Of a stretch of 64,000 bases of DNA, positions 25,383-33,299 are shown one piece after another. The position numbers and the translations under genes were made by a program. The stretch's first letter is position 1, and each line of letters begins with the position of its first letter. The stretch spans positions 27,471 to 91,470 of the forward strand of contig NZ_BLAE01000049.1 of NCBI RefSeq assembly GCF_009687865.1, read 5' to 3'. The notes beneath the pieces are model-generated. The model saw nothing but the letters and a program-made list of their open reading frames with translations. It searched no databases and had not been told where the DNA came from. The DNA comes from Acrocarpospora macrocephala. GTDB taxonomy: Bacteria > Actinomycetota > Actinomycetes > Streptosporangiales > Streptosporangiaceae.

Positions 25383-26354
25383 TCACCAGGCGTACGCCTC
25401 CGGCGCGGTTCCCCCGGGGCCGGGGAAGATCTCGTCGAGACGGGCCAGTGCCTTCTCGTCGAGCTTGATCTCCAGTGCCCGGGTGATTCCGTCCAGTTGT
25501 TCGGCCGTGCGCGGGCCGATGATGGGAGCGGTCACCGCGCGCTGGTGCAGCAGCCAGGCCAGGCCGACATTCGCCGGGTCCTCCCCCAGCTCATCGCAGA
25601 ACGCCTCGTACTGCTCCAGTTGCGGACGGAGCCGCTCGATCTCGGCCTGCTGGTCCGGGGTGGCCGTACGGCCCTTTTCGATCTTCCGGAGGACGCCCCC
25701 GAGGAGACCTCCGGCGAGGGGGCTCCACGGGATCACCCCGAGCCCGTAGTCCTCGCAGGCCGGCAGGACTTCCAGCTCGACCGAGCGCTGCAGCAGGTGA
25801 TACTTGGACTGCTCGCTGACCAGGCCGAGGAAGTTGCGGCGGCGGGCCGCCTCCTGGGCCTTGGCGATGTGCCAGCCGGCGAAGTTGGACGAACCGACGT
25901 ACAGGATCTTGCCCTGGGTCCGCAGGACCTCCATGGCCTCCCAGAACTCCTCGAACGGGGTGTTCCGGTCGATGTGGTGGGCCTGGTAGATGTCGATGTA
26001 GTCCGTCTGCATGCGCTTGAGCGAGGCGTCGCAGGCGCGGCGGATGTTGAGCGCGGACAGGAGGTTGTCGTTCGGCCATTCGCCCATGGAGCCGTACAGC
26101 TTGGTGGCGATGACGGTCTTCTCCCGGCGACCGCCGCCCTGGGCGAACCAGCGCCCGACGATCTGCTCGGTGACACCCTCGCCCATTTTCCAGCCGTAGA
26201 CGTTGGCGGTGTCGAAGAAGTTGATCCCCAGCTCGTGCGCGCGATCCATGATCGCGAACGAGTCCTCCTCGGTGGTGTGCGGGCCGAAATTCATCGTGCC
26301 CAGACAGAGCTTGCTGACCTTGAGTCCAGTGCGACCTAGTTGTCCATACTCCAT
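25383..26354 (-). CDS. Aldo/keto reductase
   Basis: The 323-residue TIM-barrel NADPH-dependent oxidoreductase is of the AKR potassium-channel-beta/YghZ-like group. The catalytic tetrad is visible: Asp and Tyr in FFDTANVYG, Lys in VIATKL, His in YQAHHID. Cofactor-binding segments LYVGSSNFAGWH and APIIGPRTAEQLD are present. The physiological substrate cannot be deduced. It is divergent from the secreted protein gene by 86 bp. Confidence 0.92.
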   Translation of the reverse strand: MEYGQLGRTGLKVSKLCLGTMNFGPHTTEEDSFAIMDRAHELGINFFDTANVYGWKMGEGVTEQIVGRWFAQGGGRREKTVIATKLYGSMGEWPNDNLLSALNIRRACDASLKRMQTDYIDIYQAHHIDRNTPFEEFWEAMEVLRTQGKILYVGSSNFAGWHIAKAQEAARRRNFLGLVSEQSKYHLLQRSVELEVLPACEDYGLGVIPWSPLAGGLLGGVLRKIEKGRTATPDQQAEIERLRPQLEQYEAFCDELGEDPANVGLAWLLHQRAVTAPIIGPRTAEQLDGITRALEIKLDEKALARLDEIFPGPGGTAPEAYAW

Positions 26355-26440
26355 GGACCTCAGCTTATGAACCTGGAGTGGACTCCAGGCGAGCGCTCGT
26401 GGGGACTATCAGCAATGATTGCCGCATGGGGGGAGCGAGG

Positions 26441-27412
26441 GTGAAAGTCATCGGGCTGGTGATGCTGGTGGTTGGGGTCGTGACGGCGACGCCTGCCTGG
26501 GCGGACGATACCGAGCGGGTCCTGTTCAAGTTTCGCGACAAGAGGATCACCGAGTCGAGCGGGCTCGCGCTCTCGCCGACGCATCCGGACATCATCTACA
26601 CCCATAACGACAGCGACGCGGGGCCGCAGTTTTTCGCTGTGGGCATGGACGGGCGGACCCGGGCGACGTTCACGCTGGCCGGGGCGGAGGCTCGGGACTG
26701 GGAGGCGATGGCCGCGTCGAAGGACCCGGAGACTGGCCGTGGGGTGCTGTGGTTCGCCGACATCGGCGACAATTTGGAAGGCGCATGGCCGGATATTTCC
26801 GTTTATAAGGTGATCGAGCCTCAGCGGATGAGGGATGCCACGTTGCAGGCCGTGCGGTACCGGTTTCGGTACGCGGATGGGGGCCGGAACGCCGAAGGGC
26901 TCATGGTGCATCCCAAGACGGGGCGCCTTTACGTGGTCACCAAGGAGTTCGTGGGGTCGATCTACCAAGCTCCGAAGATTCTCCGTACCGACCGGACCAA
27001 CGTGCTGCGCCGCGTCGGTGAGGCGCCGATCATGGCCACCGATGCCGCGTACGCCCCTGACGGCGCGACCTTCGTTATTCGTACCTATTTTTCCGCATCT
27101 ATCTACAAAGCTCCGGACAAACTGGTGTCCAAAGTTTCCATGCCCGCCCTCGCGCAGTCGGAGTCGGTGACGTACACGCGGGACGGATCGGCCCTGCTCA
27201 CCGGCTCGGAAGGAGTCGGCAGCCCGGTCTACGAGGTCCCGCTCCCGGCCAAGGTCGCCGCGTCGCCATCCCCGGCCCAGCCTGCCGTGGCGAAGCCCGC
27301 CGCGGCCGCCGAGTCCGGCGGTGTGCCCATCTCCATGGTGGCGTTGTGGGTCGGCGTCGCCCTCGGCGCGATGGCGATTATCGGAATCATCGCCCGCTGG
27401 GCGGTTCGCTGA
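26441..27412 (+). CDS. Secreted beta-propeller-like protein with C-terminal membrane anchor
   Basis: GTG 26441, preceded by GGGGGAG, gives a 323-residue protein with a signal peptide cleaved after ATPAWA. The mature part has repeating strand-turn units with phrases such as SSGLALSPTHPDIIYTHND, EGLMVHPKTGRLYVVTKE and YAPDGATFVIRTY, like esterase/SMP-30-type propellers. An Ala/Pro linker and a C-terminal TM helix (MVALWVGVALGAMAIIGIIA) anchor it outside the cell. ATG 26426 is an alternative start. Enzymatic function is unknown. Confidence 0.8.
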   Translation: MKVIGLVMLVVGVVTATPAWADDTERVLFKFRDKRITESSGLALSPTHPDIIYTHNDSDAGPQFFAVGMDGRTRATFTLAGAEARDWEAMAASKDPETGRGVLWFADIGDNLEGAWPDISVYKVIEPQRMRDATLQAVRYRFRYADGGRNAEGLMVHPKTGRLYVVTKEFVGSIYQAPKILRTDRTNVLRRVGEAPIMATDAAYAPDGATFVIRTYFSASIYKAPDKLVSKVSMPALAQSESVTYTRDGSALLTGSEGVGSPVYEVPLPAKVAASPSPAQPAVAKPAAAAESGGVPISMVALWVGVALGAMAIIGIIARWAVR

Positions 27413-27481
27413 GCCGGATGTGTGAACTCGCTAGTCGGGGGCAAGGTGGGACGAAACACCCGACCAGAACGAGGAGTCATC

Positions 27482-27772
27482 GTGCTCACACTGACGGACA
27501 ACGCCGTACAGGTGATCCGTGATCTCACCGCGCAGTCGACGGATTCGGCGGACACGGGCATTCGCATCGCTGGCCAGCCCGACGAGCCGGGAGCCCTGCT
27601 GCTCTCGGTGGCGGACGCTCCGGCGGTCACCGACCAGGTGATCGACGTCGAGGGCGCCCGGGTCTTCCTGGACGCCGAGGCCGCCGATGTCCTGGACGAC
27701 AAATCCCTGGACGCCGCCATCGACGAGCAGGGCGGGGTCTCCTTCAGGATCGAGCGGCAGAGCTACCTCTGA
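27482..27772 (+). CDS. HesB/IscA-like protein without cysteines
   Basis: The 96-residue protein fits the size and strand pattern of A-type iron-sulfur carriers (LTDNAVQVIRDLTAQ start, GIRIAG, LSVADAPAVTDQVIDVEGARVFLD, then the C-terminal FRIERQSYL). The three Cys that bind the cluster are all missing; the protein has no Cys at all. It is therefore probably not an Fe-S carrier. GTG 27482 follows GAGGAG. It is monocistronic and ends at a strong terminator. Confidence 0.78.
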   Translation: MLTLTDNAVQVIRDLTAQSTDSADTGIRIAGQPDEPGALLLSVADAPAVTDQVIDVEGARVFLDAEAADVLDDKSLDAAIDEQGGVSFRIERQSYL

Positions 27773-27779
27773 CGCAGAA

Positions 27780-27820
27780 GCCATGGATCCCGGCTTCTCA
27801 TGCGGGCCGGGATCCATGGC
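27780..27820 (+). terminator. Stem-loop terminator after the HesB-like gene
   Basis: A perfect 15-bp stem, GCCATGGATCCCGGC (27780-27794) with its complement at 27806-27820, has an 11-base loop and begins 8 bp after the stop. There is no long T-run, as is common in actinomycetes. Confidence 0.8.
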
Positions 27821-27885
27821 TACTTATCAGTAACTGAGTACATATACGCATGTGCTCGCGCGGGCGGGGCGGCATTGTTTCGTGC

Positions 27886-30390
27886 ATGAACTCCGGTGGT
27901 CCCCTTCCGTGCCCGGACTGCGGTCAGCAGCTGACCGGGTCTAACACCGCCTGTCCGGCCTGCGGGCTGCCCCTCGTCGGGCCGGCGGCGACCGAGCTGT
28001 GGCAGCTCGATCTGGCGCTGGCCGATCTGCGGGCCCGGGAGGGTCACCTCCTGGCCCGGCGCGAGGTGTTGCTTACGACGCTGCGCGCCATTCGCGACAA
28101 AGTTCCGGCCATGGCGGGAGCAAGCGGGGGTCCCAACCAAGCCGCGACCGCGTGGGGGCCTCCGCCCGTTCCGCCGCAGCGTCCGACGGATATGTCCGGC
28201 AAGGCCGTACAAAATCTGCTGCTGGGTTTGGGTGGGTTGCTGCTGGTTGTGGCGGCGGTCGTGTTCACCGTCGTGAGCTGGGGGTATCTCGGGATCGGCG
28301 GGCGGGCGGCGGTTCTGCTGGGGTTCACGGCGCTGACGCTGGCGACGCCGCTGTTCCTGCTGCGCCGGGGGCTGAGCGCGACCGCCGAGACCATGGCGCT
28401 GCTCGGGTTCGCCCTGATGTTGCTTGACGGCTACGCCGCCTGGCAGGTCGGATTGGCCGGACTTGATCGCATCGAGCCGCTGACGTACACCGGCGTCTTG
28501 ATCGCCGTCATGTGTGCGCTCTTCGCCCTGTACGGCCTGCTCGTCCACGTGGTCGTCGGCGAGCGGATCCACACGCTCAACCTGGCCGTCCCGGTGGCGA
28601 TCGGGTTCGGGCAGCTGGCCCTGCCGGTCCTCAGCATCGACCGGGACGCCCTCTGGATCACCACCGCGCTGGTGTCCACTGCCGGGATCGACCTGTTGCT
28701 CTGGCATCGGCTCAAGCGCGGCACCGCCATCGTCTGCTTCTGGATCACCTGGACGATCGGCTCAGCGGTGGGCGTGCTGCTGACCATCCGGGAAGTCGAC
28801 CTCCAGGGCGGGTTCGCCCTCTCCGGCGTGCTGGTCGCGGCTGCCGCCATCGCGCTGTTCCAGGCCTCGCGCGGCCGATGGACGATCCCGCTCGCGGGTG
28901 GGGCCGCCATCACGCTGGCGGCGGCGCTGGTGTATCCGATCCGGCTGTCCGTCGACGCGAACTGGTGGCCTGTGCCGACCCCTGTCGCCGCGTTCGCCGT
29001 CGCCGGGATCGCCCTGCTTGTCCGGCCCACGATCGGGCGCGAGATCGGCAGAATCGCCGCGGTCGCCGCCGGTGGCTTCGGTCTGCTGGTCGCTTCGCCG
29101 GTGCTGGTTCCGGTCACGGTCGCGCTGATCGGGCCCTTCTCGCCAGACAACTGGGAACCACGTACGCCCTGGGATGGACCTCGCACGCTGGGCGCACGCG
29201 ACGAACTCGGGCTGAATCAGATCACGCTCACCGTTCCCGCCGTGGTCGTGCTGGCCACCGTGGCGATCGCCCTGGCGGTGTGCGCGCTGGTGGTCCGCCG
29301 GAAGAACGCGGCGATCATGTCCGCGGTCGCGGTGACCGCCGTCATGCTGGTCGTGCTGCCGGTCGCGTTCAATCTGCCGTTCGGGGTTCTGGTCGCCGTA
29401 CAGCTGCTGATCACGGCCGTGCTCGGGGCCGGGGTGGCGTTCGGGGGGCGGTCACGGGAGCCGGCTTTCGCCGTGCTCGCGGTTGGCATGGTCGCCGAGG
29501 TCGCGGCGTGGGCGCTGGTCTCCAAGACGGCGACCCTGGTCGCGGCGGCTGTCCTGGCCGTCGTCGCCGCTGGGGTGGCGTGGCGGGCGAGCCTGCCTGC
29601 CGTACGGGCTGGGGCTGCCGGGGTGGCGACGGCGCTGGCCGGGGGCGAGGCCGTCGCGGTGTGGCTGGCGGCCGGGCAGAGTGCGCGGTATGTGACGTTC
29701 GTTCTGATCGCGGTCGCGGCGCTGGCCGCCGTCGCCGCCTGGCGGCTGCGGGACATCGGGGTGGAGATCGCCGGATACGCGCTCACCTTGATCGCGTTCG
29801 GCTACGTCGTGGACCCGCGCATGCTCAGCGTCGCGCTGGCCCTGGCGGGCGTCATCGCGGTCGGTACGGCCCTGCGCCCCGACCGGCACAACCCTGGTTA
29901 TGTCGGCACAGTGCTCCTGCTGCTCGCCTCCTGGACCCGCCTCTACGCCGAGAACGTGGAGGTCGTCGAGGCGTACACCGTGCCTGTCGCGGTGGTCCTG
30001 CTCGCCTTCGGCTGGTGGCGCGCCCGAACGGCATCGTCCTGGATCGCCTATGGCAGCGGCCTCACGTTCGTGCTGCTCCCGAGCCTCTGGGACCTCTACG
30101 CCGAGCCGAACAATTGGATCAGAGCACTCGCGCTGGGCGTGGCCTCACTGCTCGTGCTGCTGGCCGGGGCGCGGTGGCGGCTGCAGGCGCCCGCGCTGCT
30201 CGGGGGGCTCACGCTGGCCATGGTGGCCGTGCACGAGCTGGCGCCGTGGGTGTCCGACCTGGTGCTGAGCGTGCCGCGCTGGGTGCCGGTGGCGGTCGGC
30301 GGGCTGCTGCTGGTCCTGGTGGGCGCGACGTACGAGGCGCGAATGCGGGACGTCCGGCGGATCGGCTCGCTGATCAAGGGCCTGCGCTAG
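27886..30390 (+). CDS. Large integral membrane protein with N-terminal zinc ribbon
   Basis: The 834-residue protein begins with a zinc ribbon (CPDCGQQLTGSNTACPACG, two CxxC pairs at about residues 9-27). A short helical segment and a Pro-rich linker follow, then some 20 or more hydrophobic helices to the end. It resembles the large SCO7629-type membrane proteins of actinomycetes, whose function is unknown. ATG 27886 is chosen because the zinc ribbon follows at once. Its 3' end overlaps the convergent gene at 30374 by 17 bp. Confidence 0.82.
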   Translation: MNSGGPLPCPDCGQQLTGSNTACPACGLPLVGPAATELWQLDLALADLRAREGHLLARREVLLTTLRAIRDKVPAMAGASGGPNQAATAWGPPPVPPQRPTDMSGKAVQNLLLGLGGLLLVVAAVVFTVVSWGYLGIGGRAAVLLGFTALTLATPLFLLRRGLSATAETMALLGFALMLLDGYAAWQVGLAGLDRIEPLTYTGVLIAVMCALFALYGLLVHVVVGERIHTLNLAVPVAIGFGQLALPVLSIDRDALWITTALVSTAGIDLLLWHRLKRGTAIVCFWITWTIGSAVGVLLTIREVDLQGGFALSGVLVAAAAIALFQASRGRWTIPLAGGAAITLAAALVYPIRLSVDANWWPVPTPVAAFAVAGIALLVRPTIGREIGRIAAVAAGGFGLLVASPVLVPVTVALIGPFSPDNWEPRTPWDGPRTLGARDELGLNQITLTVPAVVVLATVAIALAVCALVVRRKNAAIMSAVAVTAVMLVVLPVAFNLPFGVLVAVQLLITAVLGAGVAFGGRSREPAFAVLAVGMVAEVAAWALVSKTATLVAAAVLAVVAAGVAWRASLPAVRAGAAGVATALAGGEAVAVWLAAGQSARYVTFVLIAVAALAAVAAWRLRDIGVEIAGYALTLIAFGYVVDPRMLSVALALAGVIAVGTALRPDRHNPGYVGTVLLLLASWTRLYAENVEVVEAYTVPVAVVLLAFGWWRARTASSWIAYGSGLTFVLLPSLWDLYAEPNNWIRALALGVASLLVLLAGARWRLQAPALLGGLTLAMVAVHELAPWVSDLVLSVPRWVPVAVGGLLLVLVGATYEARMRDVRRIGSLIKGLR

Positions 30391-30754
30391 GGCGCATCCG
30401 CTCCACGAAACGTTCGCCGCGCAGGGCACGTTCCACCACGGCGATCGACTCCGCGAGGGAGACCAATCGGGGGCCTTCCTGGCGGTAGACCTCCAGCACG
30501 GCCTCCACGACGTGGGGCGGCAGGTGGTCCTTGAGGTCGACGGCGGCGCCGCGGTATCCGGCGCGGGCCGCCTCGATCTCGGCCCGGACGTGGTGATGCG
30601 CCATCCGGGCCAGCGCGAGCGGATGCCGGCGAAGCACCCCATAGGCGCGGTAGTCGGGCGGCACGGCGTCCAGCAGCCAGGTGACGGCGGAGCTCTCCCA
30701 GTCCGGGCTGCCGGGCGGGCGCACCTCGGACGGCCATTCCGGAGGCACGTACAT
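30374..30754 (-). CDS. Conserved hypothetical actinobacterial protein
   Basis: The 126-residue soluble, helix-rich protein has a Trp/Pro-rich start (MYVPPEWPSEVRPPGSPDW) and a His/Arg-rich middle (HPLALARMAHHHVRAEIEAAR). Codon usage is convincingly coding and the type recurs in actinobacteria, but I cannot assign a function. It is convergent with, and overlaps, the membrane protein gene. Confidence 0.68.
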   Translation of the reverse strand: MYVPPEWPSEVRPPGSPDWESSAVTWLLDAVPPDYRAYGVLRRHPLALARMAHHHVRAEIEAARAGYRGAAVDLKDHLPPHVVEAVLEVYRQEGPRLVSLAESIAVVERALRGERFVERMRPSAGP

Positions 30755-30986
30755 GCCACCATCATACCGAACACAAGTTCGATGCTCAGTGGACCTATTG
30801 CTATGGGTATGTCCGCGCTAACTTTCGGGGTGATGACCGGTTTCATGGGATCCCGCGTCACAATGGTGCGGTTCTACCCTTGAAGGGCGGGGATTCGGCT
30901 CCGCCCTGGGCACGAGACGATCGCGGACGCGCTGCGCCGGCTTCGCGATGAGGGGCACATCGACGCGGCGAAGGTGGGCGGCTGAC

Positions 30987-32147
30987 ATGAGGATCGGGGT
31001 TGTCGGGGCGGGCATCCTGGGGCTGGCGGTGGCCCGCGAACTGACCGCCAGGGGGGCCGAGGTCACCGTGCTCGATAAGGAGGATCAGGTCGGCGCGCAC
31101 CAGACCGGGCATAACAGCGGAGTCGTGCACGCGGGCATCTACTACCAGCCGGGCTCGCTGAAGGCGCGTCTCTGCCGGGACGGGGTCGCCTTACTGCGGG
31201 AATACTGCGCGGAACACAAGCTTCCGTACGAGGAGGTCGGGAAGCTCGTCATCGCCTCGAACCGGAGCGAACTCGCTGGAATGCAGCGAATCGCCGCCCG
31301 GGCCGGTGAGAATCGTGTGCCCGGCATCGCCGTCCTCGACGCGCTCGGCCTGCGCGAGATCGAGCCGCACGCGGTCGGCGTCGGCGCGGTGTACTCCCCG
31401 CACACCGCGATCGCCGACTTCCCCGCCATCGCGCGCAGCCTGGCCGCTTCCCTGGATGTACGGCTCGGGCTGCCGGTCCGGGCGATCAGGGAGACGGCGT
31501 CCGGGGTGGAGGTGCTGGCCGGGCGGACGCGGTTCGCTTTCGACCGGCTCGTCTCCTGTGCTGGGCTTGGTACGGATCGGTTGGCCGCGATGGCCGGGCA
31601 GCCGGGGGACGTACGGATCATTCCGTTCCGTGGGGAGTATCTGCGTTTGACGGGTGCGGCGAAAGGGCTGGTCAGAGGGCTGATTTATCCGGTTCCTGAT
31701 CCGCGGTATCCGTTCCTTGGCGTCCATCTGACCAAGCGGATCGACGGTGAGGTGCTGGTGGGGCCGAATGCGGTGATGGCGCTCGCGCTGGAGGGATATT
31801 CCTGGTCGAAGGTGTCGCTCAAGGATCTGCGGGGCATCGCGGCTTGGCCTGGGACGCGGCGCATGGCCGTACAACACTGGCGAACCGGGCTCCGGGAGGT
31901 GTATGGCTCGCTGGCCAAGCGCACCTTCCTCAAGGCGGCGCGGCGCTACGTGCCGTCCTTGACCAAGGAGGATCTGGCCAGAACCGAGGGCGGTGTCCGG
32001 GCCCAGGCCGTGGCCAGGGACGGTTCGCTCCTGGACGACTTCGCCATCGACACCCACGGCCCGATCGTGCTCGTCCGCAACGCGCCTTCCCCCGCCGCGA
32101 CATCCAGCCTCGCCATCGCCCGCCACATCGTGGATGCGATCTTTTGA
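30987..32147 (+). CDS. lhgO: L-2-hydroxyglutarate oxidase
   Basis: The 386-residue FAD oxidoreductase of the DAO family starts at the dinucleotide-binding motif (GVVGAGILGLAVARELTARG). It shows the LhgO-specific segments QTGHNSGVVHAGIYY, GLIYPVPDPRYPFLGVH, and a C-terminal RNAPSPAATSSLAIA. The enzyme oxidises L-2-hydroxyglutarate to 2-oxoglutarate at the membrane, passing electrons to quinone or oxygen. ATG 30987 begins exactly at the flavin fold. No neighbouring pathway genes are seen. Confidence 0.93.
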   Translation: MRIGVVGAGILGLAVARELTARGAEVTVLDKEDQVGAHQTGHNSGVVHAGIYYQPGSLKARLCRDGVALLREYCAEHKLPYEEVGKLVIASNRSELAGMQRIAARAGENRVPGIAVLDALGLREIEPHAVGVGAVYSPHTAIADFPAIARSLAASLDVRLGLPVRAIRETASGVEVLAGRTRFAFDRLVSCAGLGTDRLAAMAGQPGDVRIIPFRGEYLRLTGAAKGLVRGLIYPVPDPRYPFLGVHLTKRIDGEVLVGPNAVMALALEGYSWSKVSLKDLRGIAAWPGTRRMAVQHWRTGLREVYGSLAKRTFLKAARRYVPSLTKEDLARTEGGVRAQAVARDGSLLDDFAIDTHGPIVLVRNAPSPAATSSLAIARHIVDAIF

Positions 32148-32191
32148 CAGCGGCTTTAAGGCAAACTTCGTAAGGTTCCGAGCATCCGTAC

Positions 32192-32923
32192 ATGTCGCCT
32201 CAAGAAGCTGCCATGGTGTCTGAATCCCCTTCTTCCGCTGAAGCCCGGCTGTTGGTCGTCGAGGATGAGCCGAACATCCTGGAACTCTTGGGCGCCAGCC
32301 TCAGGTTCGCGGGTTTCGAGGTGCATTCCGCGTCCAGCGGCGGCGCGGCCGTCACCGCCGCCCGCCGCCATCGCCCCGACCTGATCGTGCTCGATGTGAT
32401 GTTGCCGGATGTGGATGGCTTCGAGGTGGTACGGCGGTTGCGTGGCAGCGGCACGTACACCCCGGTGGTCTTTCTCACCGCCCGCGACGCCACCGAAGAC
32501 AAGATCCGCGGCCTGACGCTGGGCGGCGACGACTACGTCACGAAGCCTTTCAGCCTCGAAGAGGTCGTCGCCCGCATCCGCGCCGTGCTGCGCCGCACCT
32601 CAGGCGACCCCTTCGCCGCCCCGCCCCGCCTGTCCTTCGCCGACATCGAACTGGACGAGGAATCCCACGAAGTCTGGCGCGACGGGACGGCGGTCTCCCT
32701 CTCCCCCACGGAGTTCAAACTTCTCCGGTACTTCATGTCCAACACCGGCCGCGTCCTCTCGAAAGCCCAAATCCTCGACCACGTCTGGGACTACGACTTC
32801 CGCGGCGACGCCGGAATCGTCGAGTCCTACGTCTCGGTCCTCCGCCGCAAAATCGACAACCGAACCTCCCCCCGCCTAATCCACACCCTCCGAGGCGTCG
32901 GCTACGTCATGCGCTCTACCTGA
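32192..32923 (+). CDS. Orphan OmpR-family response regulator
   Basis: The 243-residue protein has a receiver domain (VVEDE, phospho-acceptor D68 in LIVLDVMLPDVDG, Lys in VTKPF) and an OmpR-type winged helix. It is closely similar to the regulator at 15504, including DNA-binding helices, but keeps the extra Gly in LGGDDY. No kinase gene is adjacent; partners could be elsewhere, and the unpaired KaiC-linked kinase is one candidate to test. ATG 32213 is an alternative start. Confidence 0.92.
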   Translation: MSPQEAAMVSESPSSAEARLLVVEDEPNILELLGASLRFAGFEVHSASSGGAAVTAARRHRPDLIVLDVMLPDVDGFEVVRRLRGSGTYTPVVFLTARDATEDKIRGLTLGGDDYVTKPFSLEEVVARIRAVLRRTSGDPFAAPPRLSFADIELDEESHEVWRDGTAVSLSPTEFKLLRYFMSNTGRVLSKAQILDHVWDYDFRGDAGIVESYVSVLRRKIDNRTSPRLIHTLRGVGYVMRST

Positions 32924-32935
32924 AACCGCGGTTTC

Positions 32936-33115
32936 CCCACCCACCCAACCCTCTGTTTATCCTCGGGCTCCGCCCGGCCCCGCCACCACCGTGATTGCCG
33001 GACAAAATAACGGCCACGGATGGCTCTCCCACCCATTCATCCCTCTGCTTCTCCTCGAGCTCCGCCCACCCCCGCCAACGCCGTGGCACCCGCACGAAGG
33101 CCATGACACAGGTGC
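32936..33115. repeat. Two copies of a dispersed short repeat (left cluster)
   Basis: Two imperfect copies, 92 bp apart, share a core CCCTCTG-TT-TCCTCG-GCTCCGCCC followed by a CCGCCAnCnCCGTG segment. Related copies form a second cluster at 36335-36610. The two clusters flank the DUF222/HNH gene. The rest of the 376 bp between 32924 and 33299 shows no gene. Confidence 0.65.
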
Positions 33116-33299
33116 TCTCCCCCCGCCCTGGGAGCGTCCTCATATCCGGTGTCGGCGAGAGTGACCACCCCTGCGCGGCGAACGCGGCCACAGGACCGAG
33201 GATGCCGCGCTCACAGCCGTGCTCACAACCTGCTCGAGCTCGCGCCGATCCATGGCGATCGCTCGTGACCTTGTGCGAGTCTCGATGATCTTCTGTGGG

